From positions 1-49,309 of the forward strand of contig CABMIU010000048.1 of the NCBI GenBank assembly GCA_902386385.1: DNA of 49,309 bases, given 5' to 3'. Under the pieces are notes generated by a model. That model was not told the DNA's origin, searched no databases, and was given only the letters and a program-made list of their open reading frames with translations. Shown here piece after piece: positions 18,207 through 27,986 of the stretch. The stretch is from an uncultured archaeon. Its GTDB lineage: Archaea > Iainarchaeota > Iainarchaeia > Iainarchaeales > Iainarchaeaceae. The translations under genes and the position numbers were made by a program. Position 1 is the stretch's first letter; every line of letters begins with the position of its first letter.

Positions 18207-21200
18207 ATGATATTGTTTTTTGCCCTGCCCCTGGCAATTTTTTTCCCCTATTTCGTGCATGCTGATGCCACTGCGGGCCTTGCTGGCTGGTGGGCTCTTG
18301 ACGATGGCAGCGGCACAGTCGCGCTGGATTCTTCGGGAAACCACGGCAATGCTTCACTTGTAAAATTTCCTGCAGATAACTCCGGGTGGACGAATGGGCA
18401 GATTGGGCAGGCATTGAATTTCAGGGGCGTCTCCGGTCAGCGGGTCGTAGTGGCGCAATCAGGCGCGTTGGATTTTGGAACAGGGGGCTTCACGGTAAGC
18501 TTTTGGATGAAGCCGGAAGGCACGCAGAATTCCATGCCGATTTCCAAAGGCACGCACGGGTACACCGCTCCCGGCTTCCGGTTTTTCCTTGGCTCAACCA
18601 ATAACCTGAACTTCTGTGTTGAGGACCAGGGGCTGAACCGTGTCGAGCCAAGAGTCACAATAACCTCTTTTCTCGGGTCATGGAATCATTATGTGGGCGT
18701 CTGGGATGCAGCATCGAAAACCGCGACAATCTATATTAACGGCATTCATGCGGCCAGCACGACTAACGCGTCCATCGGCAACATCACCAATGCGTTCGAT
18801 TTCACTATCGGCGCCCGCTCAGGGGGCGATTATGAGTTCAAGGGTATGATTGATGATGTCCGGTTATACAATCGGGCGCTTTCCCCGCAGGAAGTTGCGG
18901 ATGTGCACCGTCAAGGCGCACCGGGCGGCTTTACAGTCGAGAACCTTGGCAGCCCCCTTCAGGGAAACACACAGGAGCATCAGGTGATGTACAGGACTGC
19001 AGACGGGGATAGGCATTTGCAGTTGTATTATGATACCTTTGGGTCATCGCCGATGAATATTGTCGATATCGATGTCGATACTGGCAAGGCTTATTCCAGT
19101 GTCTTTGAAAACAATTTAGGCCGCCCCGGGCCGCAATTCCACGTGTATTATCCGGCAAATAACAAAATTTATATTGCCAGCAGCGACCCAGGGAGTTTAA
19201 GCGAATTCGACCCTGCCACCGGAAACACGAGGTACATCCGTGCCCTTCGGTACAAGGGGGCGCAATGGGGCGAAGTCGGGGATGACGGGTGGGTATACAT
19301 TGGCGAGACAACTTCTGCAGTGGCCAAAGGGGCGGGAGTGGAACGGTACAATCCCATGACTGAACAGTGGCAGGATTTGGGGATTATTGACCCTGCGTTT
19401 AATGGCTCGATTCAGTATGCGTATACGCTCGGTGCTGACCGCCGTTATGTGTATATCGGCTTGGGGCAATTGCCATGGTATCTGGCAGTGTACGATACGC
19501 AAGCAGCCTCAAATAACGTTAAACTGTATTGGGCGGACCAGGGGGACACAGCCGGCGTTGTGCTAAGGGGAATTGACGGGAACTGGTATTACAAGAGGGT
19601 CAATCCAAGTCTAACGCCTTCCACAAAATTCTACAAGTTTGAGGATGGCGTTCCTGTGGAAACGAGCGCATATCCTGAATTCCTGCCTTATTACAATCAT
19701 GGCAATACGGTCAATGATAAAACCGCTTTCAAGGCGGAGTTTAACACATCGATTAATCTTGACCAGGCATACCCCAACAGCGGCAACGGCAATGCCGCGG
19801 TTATTGGCTGGCAGACAGATTCCAATCCTTGGCAATTCACCACAATCAGGGGCATGTTCCTGATTCCGGCCATCATCAAGCGCCTGTACAATATCCCTGG
19901 CGACAGCGGAAATCTTTTGGGCTGGGCCGACGAGTATGGCCTTGTTTTTACCTACAATGTAAACGGCCGTTCCATAAGCCAGCTCGGCTACCCGCAGCGC
20001 AGCCTGTACGATGCAACCTTTGACGGAACCACTGTTTATTTGTCCGGCTATACCTCTGCCACGTTGCGTTATGACATGGCAAAGCCGTGGACTCTTTCAG
20101 GTTCCTCCAGCATTATTTCGCCGAGCGTAAACCCATATATGCTTTCATTATCCGGCAGCGATTCCGGCGGCAACTGGAATGGCAATTACCATTACTATTC
20201 TGACAAGGGCGCTGACGGCAGGATTTACCTAGGCGCCCAGCACACCCGGGATTCTGCTGGAGGGGGCCTTGGTTGGTATGACCCTGCAACCGGGGCGAGC
20301 AGCGGACTGCGGCAGAATTTTCTGAACTATGGGCCACAGGGCATATTGGCGGTAAATAACGGGGCAAAGATTGTGTATAGCAGTTCTCAGGGGCCGGACC
20401 CGGAAGGAAAGTTGTTTGTGCTGGATGTCGCTTCCAGGACTATAGAGCGCACAATCACGCCTATTCCGGGCGGAGGTTCTCTGGACAAAATCATCGAAGC
20501 CGAACCCGGAATGGTTATTGGCATCACCGCCAACAAATGTTATAAGGTCAATGCATTGACCGGCGAGATTATCTGGGTTAAAGAATTAAATGGCACGGCA
20601 TTTCCGGGCATCCCGGCATCTGACCACAGTCTTGCCAAAGGCCCGGATGGCTATGCCTGGCTTTTTATTGATAATGCCCTGAGCCGCATAAATCCTGCGA
20701 ATGGGGACATAGAGAAGATTATGGCTGCGCCGGTGTCGAGCATAATGTTTCATGGGAATGACCTGTACTTTTACGGCGGAACTTCCCTGAGCAGGGTAGT
20801 AAATATTTCCGGCGCCCTGCCCCCAGTTGTTCCTGCCGACCCTTCCGTGCCATCGGAGGATTCTGACGGCGACGGCATTCCTGATTCTGCCGACCGTTGC
20901 CCTGGAACTTTGCCGGAACTGGCAAGCTTTGTGAATGTTTACGGCTGCCCCAAGCCGATTGCGGCAAAGTTTGACATCAAGCCGGATTTCCACAATATTG
21001 ACCTGAACACCGCATCGGACTTTGACCTTGGAATGAGCTCTTATGGAAAAATCACTTACAACAAGGTGGTGCGGCTGTACAGGGTTGCAGGCGGCCAGAT
21101 TCAGCGTTTGGACCTCGATTCCGATGTCAATTTTTCACGCGCCAGGATAAGCATCAATCCCTCGGGCCAGCAGGACCTCAACACAAACGCCACGGTAACC

Positions 21201-21317
21201 CTTTATGGCCTGCAATTCAAAATCCCGAAAATACTCAAAGACGGGCAGGAATGCGAAGAATGCAGCATAATTTCGTACTCGAACGGGACAATCGTTTTTG
21301 CCGTCCCGAATTTCTGA
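18207..21317 (+). CDS. Large secreted LamG/concanavalin-like plus beta-propeller protein with thrombospondin type-3-like calcium motif
   Basis: Signal peptide MILFFALPLAIFFPYFVHA; LamG (GLAGWWALDDGSG...MIDDVRLYNRALSPQEV); DSDGDGIPDSADRCPGT. Confidence 0.88.
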   Translation: MILFFALPLAIFFPYFVHADATAGLAGWWALDDGSGTVALDSSGNHGNASLVKFPADNSGWTNGQIGQALNFRGVSGQRVVVAQSGALDFGTGGFTVSFWMKPEGTQNSMPISKGTHGYTAPGFRFFLGSTNNLNFCVEDQGLNRVEPRVTITSFLGSWNHYVGVWDAASKTATIYINGIHAASTTNASIGNITNAFDFTIGARSGGDYEFKGMIDDVRLYNRALSPQEVADVHRQGAPGGFTVENLGSPLQGNTQEHQVMYRTADGDRHLQLYYDTFGSSPMNIVDIDVDTGKAYSSVFENNLGRPGPQFHVYYPANNKIYIASSDPGSLSEFDPATGNTRYIRALRYKGAQWGEVGDDGWVYIGETTSAVAKGAGVERYNPMTEQWQDLGIIDPAFNGSIQYAYTLGADRRYVYIGLGQLPWYLAVYDTQAASNNVKLYWADQGDTAGVVLRGIDGNWYYKRVNPSLTPSTKFYKFEDGVPVETSAYPEFLPYYNHGNTVNDKTAFKAEFNTSINLDQAYPNSGNGNAAVIGWQTDSNPWQFTTIRGMFLIPAIIKRLYNIPGDSGNLLGWADEYGLVFTYNVNGRSISQLGYPQRSLYDATFDGTTVYLSGYTSATLRYDMAKPWTLSGSSSIISPSVNPYMLSLSGSDSGGNWNGNYHYYSDKGADGRIYLGAQHTRDSAGGGLGWYDPATGASSGLRQNFLNYGPQGILAVNNGAKIVYSSSQGPDPEGKLFVLDVASRTIERTITPIPGGGSLDKIIEAEPGMVIGITANKCYKVNALTGEIIWVKELNGTAFPGIPASDHSLAKGPDGYAWLFIDNALSRINPANGDIEKIMAAPVSSIMFHGNDLYFYGGTSLSRVVNISGALPPVVPADPSVPSEDSDGDGIPDSADRCPGTLPELASFVNVYGCPKPIAAKFDIKPDFHNIDLNTASDFDLGMSSYGKITYNKVVRLYRVAGGQIQRLDLDSDVNFSRARISINPSGQQDLNTNATVTLYGLQFKIPKILKDGQECEECSIISYSNGTIVFAVPNF

Positions 21318-21445
21318 TTATCCCCCCGCTGATGGCTGCCATAAAGGCAATTGGCTGCATGTTTGGCTAAACTGGTTGAAGCCAAGGCCTCTTTTTCTCC
21401 GGCCAAGCAGTTTTTCTGGCTGCTGAAAAAGCTTATTAATCCAGT

Positions 21446-22105
21446 TTGCGTTCCTCTTTCATGTCCAGCAACATCATCAGCTCATACCGGTCTTTTTCGG
21501 AGCGCTTCCAGCTGCCGAATGACGAGAAGCGCACCGATGCCATCAAGTTTTATTTCCGGAACGGCGGCGTGATTTCTGCTTCGGGAGGCGGCAAGGGCAA
21601 GTGGCCAAAGCTTTCATATCCCTCCCCGATGCGTGTTGAAGAGCAGATAAGGGAATTCGAGAAGCTTAATGCAGAGTACGGGAAGAAGCACAAGGAATGG
21701 AAACAGAAGCTTTCGGATGCTAAAACCTACCACGCGAAGCACCATGTCCTCAAGTTCTCTGAGCCATTGTACTGGAAGCATACCGCAAAGGCCCTGTCGG
21801 ACAAATCCTACAAGGAAGATGCGGAAAAAGTCGGCCTGCCGGTGCACCTTGTCGCTGACAACAAGTGGAAGCCCATGGTGCGGATGTTCCTAGAGGACCA
21901 GGAGTACAGGCGCAATCTGGTTGAAACCGTGCAGACCAGCGTTGTCTACAAGCATGACCGCAAGGTTGCGAAGTATGCCGACACTGTACAGGAGTTCAGG
22001 AGCGGAATCTCGAACTCGAAGCTGAAAGAGCTGGAATCAAAAATAAAGGGCATCGATTCTCAGATTGCCGCGCTCGAGGAAATAAAGAAATGGGCCGGGG
22101 AGTAA
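21446..22105 (+). CDS. Hypothetical charged helical protein
   Basis: 219-aa ORF with coding-like composition; start could be MSSNIISS. Confidence 0.75.
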   Translation: MRSSFMSSNIISSYRSFSERFQLPNDEKRTDAIKFYFRNGGVISASGGGKGKWPKLSYPSPMRVEEQIREFEKLNAEYGKKHKEWKQKLSDAKTYHAKHHVLKFSEPLYWKHTAKALSDKSYKEDAEKVGLPVHLVADNKWKPMVRMFLEDQEYRRNLVETVQTSVVYKHDRKVAKYADTVQEFRSGISNSKLKELESKIKGIDSQIAALEEIKKWAGE

Positions 22106-22109
22106 TACA

Positions 22110-22176
22110 GCCTTTTTCTTTCTCTTGAAAATAGAAAGAAAAAGCCTGGGGAAAAAGAAAGAGAACCGCTCACGCA
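22110..22176 (+). repeat. Dispersed hairpin repeat, copy B
   Basis: GCCTTTTTCTTTCTCTTGAAAATAGAAAGAAAAAGCCTGGGGAAAAAGAAAGAGAACCGCTCACGCA, directly after the preceding stop codon. Confidence 0.88.
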
Positions 22177-22322
22177 AAAAAACAGTTTGCTTTTGGGAAC
22201 CCTGAAAAAGAGTTTTTGGAATATCTATGTTAAATTGGCTATTTGGTTTCAGCGAATCAGTTCTTTTCCTTTTTCGCCATCATTTTGTTCTGCAAAGCCT
22301 ACACTTTTCTTTTCCCTCAAGG

Positions 22323-22352
22323 CTTTTCTTTTCTTGTCAAAGAAAAGAAAAG
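22323..22352. repeat. Perfect 13-bp stem hairpin
   Basis: CTTTTCTTTTCTT GTCA AAGAAAAGAAAAG. Confidence 0.9.
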
Positions 22353-22547
22353 GCTTGCGGACCGGCAATGCACCCCCCTTCCGATTCTTTATAAACCGCC
22401 GGAACGCAGTTCTTTCAGGTGGTTTTGATGCCAATCTTTTCAATAGTGAAGTTCGGGGAAAAGGAATCAAGGGAGTATTCAGATTTTTTTCAGGCGAATT
22501 AATATTTGGTTGGGTTCGCAGAACCGCCATTTTTTTGGGGGGGTAAT

Positions 22548-22889
22548 ATGGCAGGAATGCAAAGGGGATACAGTCCAAAGGAAAGCAGTTCAGTGGAATA
22601 TGCCTCGAGGGATTTCGGGAAAGTGCCAGGAACTGAAGAAATAAAAGTAAAGGGCAGGCCAGTGGCGAAGTTCAGGGCCGGTGGCATACAGGTTGCGATA
22701 TGGGAGAATGAAACAAAGGAAGGGGGTTCATACAAAACCGTTTCAATTGACAGGCGCTACAAGGCCGGCGAGGAATGGAAATCCACCAAATCCTTCCGGC
22801 AAAACGACCTGCCTAAGGCAATCCTCGCGCTCCAGAAGGCGTTTGAGTACGTTTCCATGAAAGAGGATTTCGCGGAAGCTTTGGCATAG
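22548..22889 (+). CDS. Small conserved hypothetical, possibly ssDNA-binding-like
   Basis: KFRAGGIQVAIWENETKEGGSYKTVSIDRRYKAGEEWKSTKSFRQNDLPKAILALQKAFEYV; the pattern resembles small proteins seen in archaeal and mobile-element genomes. Confidence 0.7.
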   Translation: MAGMQRGYSPKESSSVEYASRDFGKVPGTEEIKVKGRPVAKFRAGGIQVAIWENETKEGGSYKTVSIDRRYKAGEEWKSTKSFRQNDLPKAILALQKAFEYVSMKEDFAEALA

Positions 22890-22962
22890 GCTCGCCAATG
22901 CTTGCGGCGGCAAAAATGGCTTTTGCGCTCCAGCAATATAACGCTTTCGCCAGAAAGTATCA

Positions 22963-25107
22963 TTGGGATTGCTTATGGAACACCCGGAGCCTGAGGCAGA
23001 GCCAGAGCACAAAATCCTTGAATTGGTAAAGAAGCACAACGGATTCGATGCTTTCAATCCCATGCAGGAGAAATGCATTTCCGCAGGAGTTCTCTGGAAA
23101 AGCCTTGTGGTAAGTTCTCCAACTGCTTCCGGGAAAACCGTTGTGGCGGAGCTCGCGGCCCTTGAATCAATCCTTAACCGCCACAAGAAGGTCGTTTACA
23201 CAGCCCCGCTCCGCGCCCTCGCTTCCGAGCATGCGGAGGATTTCAGGCGAAAATATTCCAGTGCCCTTTCGATAAAAGCCGCGCTCAGCACCGGTGACCT
23301 TGATTCAAGCGGAGCAAATCTCGGCCAGAAGGACATGATATTCACTACTTATGAAAAAGCTGATAGCCTCCTGAATCATCACGCAGAGTGGCTTTCGCAG
23401 CTTGGGCTGCTCGTGATTGATGAGCTGCATTCCATTGGCACGGACAGGGGCCCTACACTGGAAATGCTCATTACCAAGCTCCGCTTCCTGAACCCTAAAA
23501 TGCGGGTTCTCGGCCTCTCGGCAACAATCCCCAATGCAAAAGAGCTCGCGAAGTGGCTTGGCGCGGATTTGGTTGAGAGCGATTACCGTCCAGTGAAGCT
23601 GCGCGAGGGCATTTTTCTGGACGGCACAATACATTTTTCCGACTCAGCTGAAGAAATCGGGCTGGAAAAGGATGAGGTTTCATCCATCTGCCTCGACACC
23701 CTCGCAAAGGGGAAACAGGCCCTTGTTTTCGTGAACACGCGGCGCACGAGCGAATCCACCGCGAAAAAGCTTGCAGAACTCACTGAGAATCTTCTCAAGC
23801 CATCTGAACAAATCGCGCTTGGGAAGGCGGCAAAGCAGGCACTCAATGTCCTGGAAACCCCTACTCAGCAGTGCGAGACAATTGCTTCGCTGATAAGGCG
23901 CGGAGCGTGCTTCCACAATGCAGGGCTATTGCAGAAGCAGAGGGAAATAATCGAGGAGATGTTCAAGAAAAATTACCTGAAGTTCATTTCAGCCACGCCG
24001 ACGCTTGCTGCGGGGGTCAATTTGCCGGCATTCCGTGTCATTGTCCAGTCCCCTTACCGCTACACCGAGGGCGGAATGGCTAGGATTCCTGTGGGTGAGT
24101 ACAAGCAGATGGCTGGCCGCGCAGGGCGGCCGAAATATGATGCAGCGGGCGAAGCAATCCTCATTGCAAAAACCGAAATCGAGAAGGACGATTATTTCGA
24201 TTACTTCATCAACGGCAAGGTGGAAGATGCGGATTCGATGCTTGGCTCGGAATCACAACTCCGCTTCCACATCCTTTCAACAATCGCGACAGGCTTCATT
24301 TTTGACCTTGATTCCGCGGAGAAGTTCTTTTTGAAAACTTTTTATGCTTTGCAGTCAAATGGGGCTTCCGGCTTGTTCAGGAAAATGACTTCAATTGTGA
24401 AGCAGCTCGAGGAAATGGGCTTTGCAAAGGCTGATGAGAACAGGATTGAAGCCACGCCGCTAGGAAAGAGGGTTGCCGAGCTTTATCTGGACCCTCTTTC
24501 GGCTTTTTCAATGATGAATTCGCTCAGGAAAAACAAGCTCAATGATTTTTCCTACCTTTTCACAATCGCCGGCAGCCTCGAGTTTTATCCGTGGCTCTCC
24601 GTGCCGCGCGGCCAGGAAGCGGAGCTCTGGGAAAAAATAGAATCCGAAAAGGCATTTTTGCCTATTGATGTGGATGCCGAAAGGTTCACTGACAATGATT
24701 TGCCTGCAAAGTACTGGACTTCTGTGATGCTGAAGGACTGGATTGAAGAGGTGCGCGAGCAGGAAATCGTTGAAACCTACAAAATCCAGCCAGGTATTTT
24801 GCGGATGAAATTGCAGAACGCGGATTGGCTAGCTTACTCCTGCTTCGAGCTCGCGAAAACCCTCGGCCTCGAGGTCCATTTCGCCCCTTTGCACAAAATG
24901 CGCAAGAGGCTTCAGGCAGGGATAAAGGAGGAGCTCATTGCATTGTGCGAGCTGCGTGGCATTGGAAGGGTGAGAGCAAGGAGATTGTTCAACGCCGGGG
25001 TAAAGGGCATTGCAGATGTCAAGCGGACCGATGTGAAGGACCTCGAAAAAGTTCTCGGGCAGAAAGTCGCGGTGAAAGTGAAGGGGCAGCTTGAAATGAA
25101 AAAATGA
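22963..25107 (+). CDS. hel308: ATP-dependent DNA helicase Hel308
   Basis: SSPTASGKTVVAELA Walker A, DELHSIG, GLSATIPNAKELAKWL, QMAGRAGRP; C-terminal HhH. Confidence 0.96.
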   Translation: MGLLMEHPEPEAEPEHKILELVKKHNGFDAFNPMQEKCISAGVLWKSLVVSSPTASGKTVVAELAALESILNRHKKVVYTAPLRALASEHAEDFRRKYSSALSIKAALSTGDLDSSGANLGQKDMIFTTYEKADSLLNHHAEWLSQLGLLVIDELHSIGTDRGPTLEMLITKLRFLNPKMRVLGLSATIPNAKELAKWLGADLVESDYRPVKLREGIFLDGTIHFSDSAEEIGLEKDEVSSICLDTLAKGKQALVFVNTRRTSESTAKKLAELTENLLKPSEQIALGKAAKQALNVLETPTQQCETIASLIRRGACFHNAGLLQKQREIIEEMFKKNYLKFISATPTLAAGVNLPAFRVIVQSPYRYTEGGMARIPVGEYKQMAGRAGRPKYDAAGEAILIAKTEIEKDDYFDYFINGKVEDADSMLGSESQLRFHILSTIATGFIFDLDSAEKFFLKTFYALQSNGASGLFRKMTSIVKQLEEMGFAKADENRIEATPLGKRVAELYLDPLSAFSMMNSLRKNKLNDFSYLFTIAGSLEFYPWLSVPRGQEAELWEKIESEKAFLPIDVDAERFTDNDLPAKYWTSVMLKDWIEEVREQEIVETYKIQPGILRMKLQNADWLAYSCFELAKTLGLEVHFAPLHKMRKRLQAGIKEELIALCELRGIGRVRARRLFNAGVKGIADVKRTDVKDLEKVLGQKVAVKVKGQLEMKK

Positions 25108-25149
25108 AGCAGGAGTGAAACCGGTTGTTATAGAACGGTTATTTTGCTT

Positions 25150-25974
25150 TTAAATGAGTCCTTTTATCAGCATCCTGCCAACTATCGTTGCCAGGATTAG
25201 GCCCAGGATGCCTGCCGTGATTAGGGTGTAGTCGATTCCTGTTGGTTGTGGTGTGTTGGTTTCAGTGCCTGTATTTGTTGGTGAGGCGCTTGCATTGGCA
25301 TTCGGGGTATTTTCGTTTCCTGGGGTGTTTTTTCCCGGTTGTTGTGTTCCGCTTCCGCCTGCATTTTCGTTTGTTCCTGCAATTTTCACGGTGATTTCTT
25401 TGGATTCGTATTTGGTTGCCTTGTTGTTGGAGTAGAGTGTGTATTTTGCCTTGTATTCGCCTTCGGTTGAGGGTGTCCATTTGTGGGAGAAATTTAAGCT
25501 GTATTTTTTCCCGCTGCCTATTAGCGAGGTAGTGAAGCTGTCTGAGAATTCAACGTGGTTTCCTTTGAGCACGTTGAGGTCGACAATGAACTTTTGTGCA
25601 GACCCCAGGCCATTGAAAACAAGGGCGCTTATCGTGGCTTCCCTGCCGGCCTGTGCCGGAAGGAAATTCAGGTCAGTTACTGTGGCTGTCGGGGCGGTGC
25701 CGCCTCCTGCTCCTCCGTTGCCCTGCCCTGAATCGCCTGTGCCACTTGTTCTCCCTGTAGTCCCGCCAGTTGCCCCGGTATCAGTTGGAGGCGTAATCGG
25801 GCATGCGCCGCAGTCACCCGCACAATTGATGCAGGTCTCGCCTGTTTGGCAGATATTGTCCCCGCACGTGGCAGGGGCTGTGCCCTCAACAACTTCGTAT
25901 GTAGTGGCGTATGCAGAAAGCAGCAGCGCTATGGAAAAGAAAATCAATTGCAGTGCCCTGAAATTTTGTGCCAT
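25150..25974 (-). CDS. Secreted Cys-motif protein with Gly/Thr-rich linkers and C-terminal TM
   Basis: Signal peptide; CGDNICQTGETCINCAGDCGACP; TGATGGTTGRTSGTGDSGQGNGGAGGG linker; C-terminal TM. Confidence 0.78.
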   Translation of the reverse strand: MAQNFRALQLIFFSIALLLSAYATTYEVVEGTAPATCGDNICQTGETCINCAGDCGACPITPPTDTGATGGTTGRTSGTGDSGQGNGGAGGGTAPTATVTDLNFLPAQAGREATISALVFNGLGSAQKFIVDLNVLKGNHVEFSDSFTTSLIGSGKKYSLNFSHKWTPSTEGEYKAKYTLYSNNKATKYESKEITVKIAGTNENAGGSGTQQPGKNTPGNENTPNANASASPTNTGTETNTPQPTGIDYTLITAGILGLILATIVGRMLIKGLI

Positions 25975-26184
25975 AATTTCATCTATTATCCGTATTTTAC
26001 TTTTTATTGATATCTTTCAGCGGGCTTTGTCCAAAAACCCGTGGTGATGGGCCTGCTTATGGCTGCCCTCCAAATGGCAACATTTAAACGGCCATGGAGA
26101 ATTCCAAAAGTCAATGTGCAATTCCTCTGGAAAACTGGTCAAGGTCGCCAGTTTTTTGTGGTGCTCGCAGGTTGCGGCTTTAAT

Positions 26185-27435
26185 TCAGTTCTGCTCAATC
26201 AGTTCCCTTTCAATGAGCCCTTTTATTTTCTCCGCGTCAAAGCCGAGCTTTATCAGCGTTGTCTGCCCCTTTATTCCTTTTCCCGAAGCGGTGGTGTAAA
26301 TGAGGCCGTACATTTCCAGCTCATTTATGTACTCGCGGTACCAGCGCGAGCTCACAATCTCTTCCTTGTGCTTCTTCGCGATTTTGCAGTACTCATCATA
26401 AACCTCGCCTGAAAACAAAACTCCTTTCTCCGTTTCGCCGGTTATTTTCGGCTGGGGCTTCTTTGTGAGCGAGAGAACGGCAATCGAATAGAGCACGAAC
26501 TGCTGCTGCTCCGGAAGGGTTGAAACCATGTTGTAAACCAGTTCCTCTTCAACCTGTACCTTGGCCTTCATTACCTCGCGGTCGGTCACTTTCCCGCTTC
26601 CCCTGCGGTCCGCTATTTCGCCGGCGCGGAGCAGGAGCATTACCGCAGTCCTCGCATCTCCTGATTCCTGCGCAGCTATTGCAGCGGCGAGGCATACTGC
26701 TGATTCCTCGACAGTATCCGGCTTGAAAGCCATTCCTGTGCGCTGCCTGAGTATTTCAGTCAGTTCCTGCGCGTTGTATGGCGGGAAAACCATTTCGTTC
26801 TCGCACAGCGAGCTTTTCGTGCGCGGGTCAAGGCGGTCCTTGAACATCAGGTTGTTTGAAATCCCTATGAGGGAAATGCTTCCGCTGCTCCCAATCTCAT
26901 CGTTGCCGCGCGTGAGCCCGTAAATCAATTCATCAAGGTCTTTTACCTTGTCGATTTCATCAAGCACGAGGACAATATGCTTTCCGCCAGCTTTTTCTTT
27001 GCCCCGCGCGTGCTCCAGCAGTTTTTCGTAAACAAACGCGGCAGAGTAGCCCATGAAATCCTCTTCCGGGAAAAAGTCCTTCACTATTTTGCTAAGGATG
27101 CGGTATTTCGAGTTGTGGTTCCTGCAGTTAACGTAATTGCCCTCGACAGGGATGTTTTTCGCTGAAGCGAATTCAAGCAGTTGCTGCATCACTAGCCTTG
27201 TCACGGAGGTCTTGCCAGTGCCGCATTTCCCGTAAATGAAAAGATTGTCAGGCTTCTCCCCGTGCAGGGTTTTTGAGAGAATCCCCGATATTTCCCCGAT
27301 GTATTTGTCCCTGAAAAGGAGCTTCTGCGGCGTGAAGTGCGGCGTGATGAGGTTCCTGTCGAGGAAAATGGTTTCCCTCGCGAATTCTCGCTCAAAAATA
27401 TTAACCAGCTCAGCCAAACTGCAACCCCATTCCAA
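26185..27435 (-). CDS. cdc6: Orc1/Cdc6 replication initiator AAA+ ATPase
   Basis: NLFIYGKCGTGKTSVTRLV Walker A, VLVLDEIDKV Walker B, C-terminal winged helix. Confidence 0.95.
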   Translation of the reverse strand: MEWGCSLAELVNIFEREFARETIFLDRNLITPHFTPQKLLFRDKYIGEISGILSKTLHGEKPDNLFIYGKCGTGKTSVTRLVMQQLLEFASAKNIPVEGNYVNCRNHNSKYRILSKIVKDFFPEEDFMGYSAAFVYEKLLEHARGKEKAGGKHIVLVLDEIDKVKDLDELIYGLTRGNDEIGSSGSISLIGISNNLMFKDRLDPRTKSSLCENEMVFPPYNAQELTEILRQRTGMAFKPDTVEESAVCLAAAIAAQESGDARTAVMLLLRAGEIADRRGSGKVTDREVMKAKVQVEEELVYNMVSTLPEQQQFVLYSIAVLSLTKKPQPKITGETEKGVLFSGEVYDEYCKIAKKHKEEIVSSRWYREYINELEMYGLIYTTASGKGIKGQTTLIKLGFDAEKIKGLIERELIEQN

Positions 27436-27577
27436 TAGGCATGATTAGGTTAAAACAAAATCGGGTTATGGAAGTGAACAAACTTCCACTAATCGGGTTC
27501 GGTTTCCGAATGGGTTAATGCCGAAACATGGCACTGGCCCAAGGCACGATTTAACCATTTTCTGGCCCCATTCTCTT

Positions 27578-27910
27578 TCAAGTCTCGCCAGGCCCAAGTT
27601 CACGTTCTATTTGCTTGGCGTCCCTCGCATGGGCAGCGGCTCTACATGTCTGGTACGCTTTCGTCTTTTCAAGTATTAACCGCCACTTTTGCTCCGGTGT
27701 CAAGGCCTTGCATGTTTGATATACCGTTTCTTTGCGTGCTGGCTTTGCCTGTGCCCTTTCAATTTTTTTTCTGGGTTGCCCCGAAGCATTTATTCTTACC
27801 CGAGCCATGACAGTTTCTGCTTCGGCACGCCTTCGCTCTTTTGTGTGATTTCGCTCTTCGCTTTCTGCCCTGTAGCGCGAAAGCCTTTCCTGCAAATTAG
27901 GTCTTGGCAT
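27578..27910 (-). CDS. Small basic orphan protein
   Basis: Start refined to MPRPNLQERLSRYRAE because a TATA-like element (tttttatag on the minus strand, near 27942-27950) lies just upstream. Confidence 0.6.
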   Translation of the reverse strand: MPRPNLQERLSRYRAESEERNHTKERRRAEAETVMARVRINASGQPRKKIERAQAKPARKETVYQTCKALTPEQKWRLILEKTKAYQTCRAAAHARDAKQIERELGPGET

Positions 27911-27986
27911 TTTTCCATCCCGGATTAATGAAGCCCGCGAACTATAAAAACATTTGCAGCCTCTGGCTGAAGTCTGTCCCATGGCC

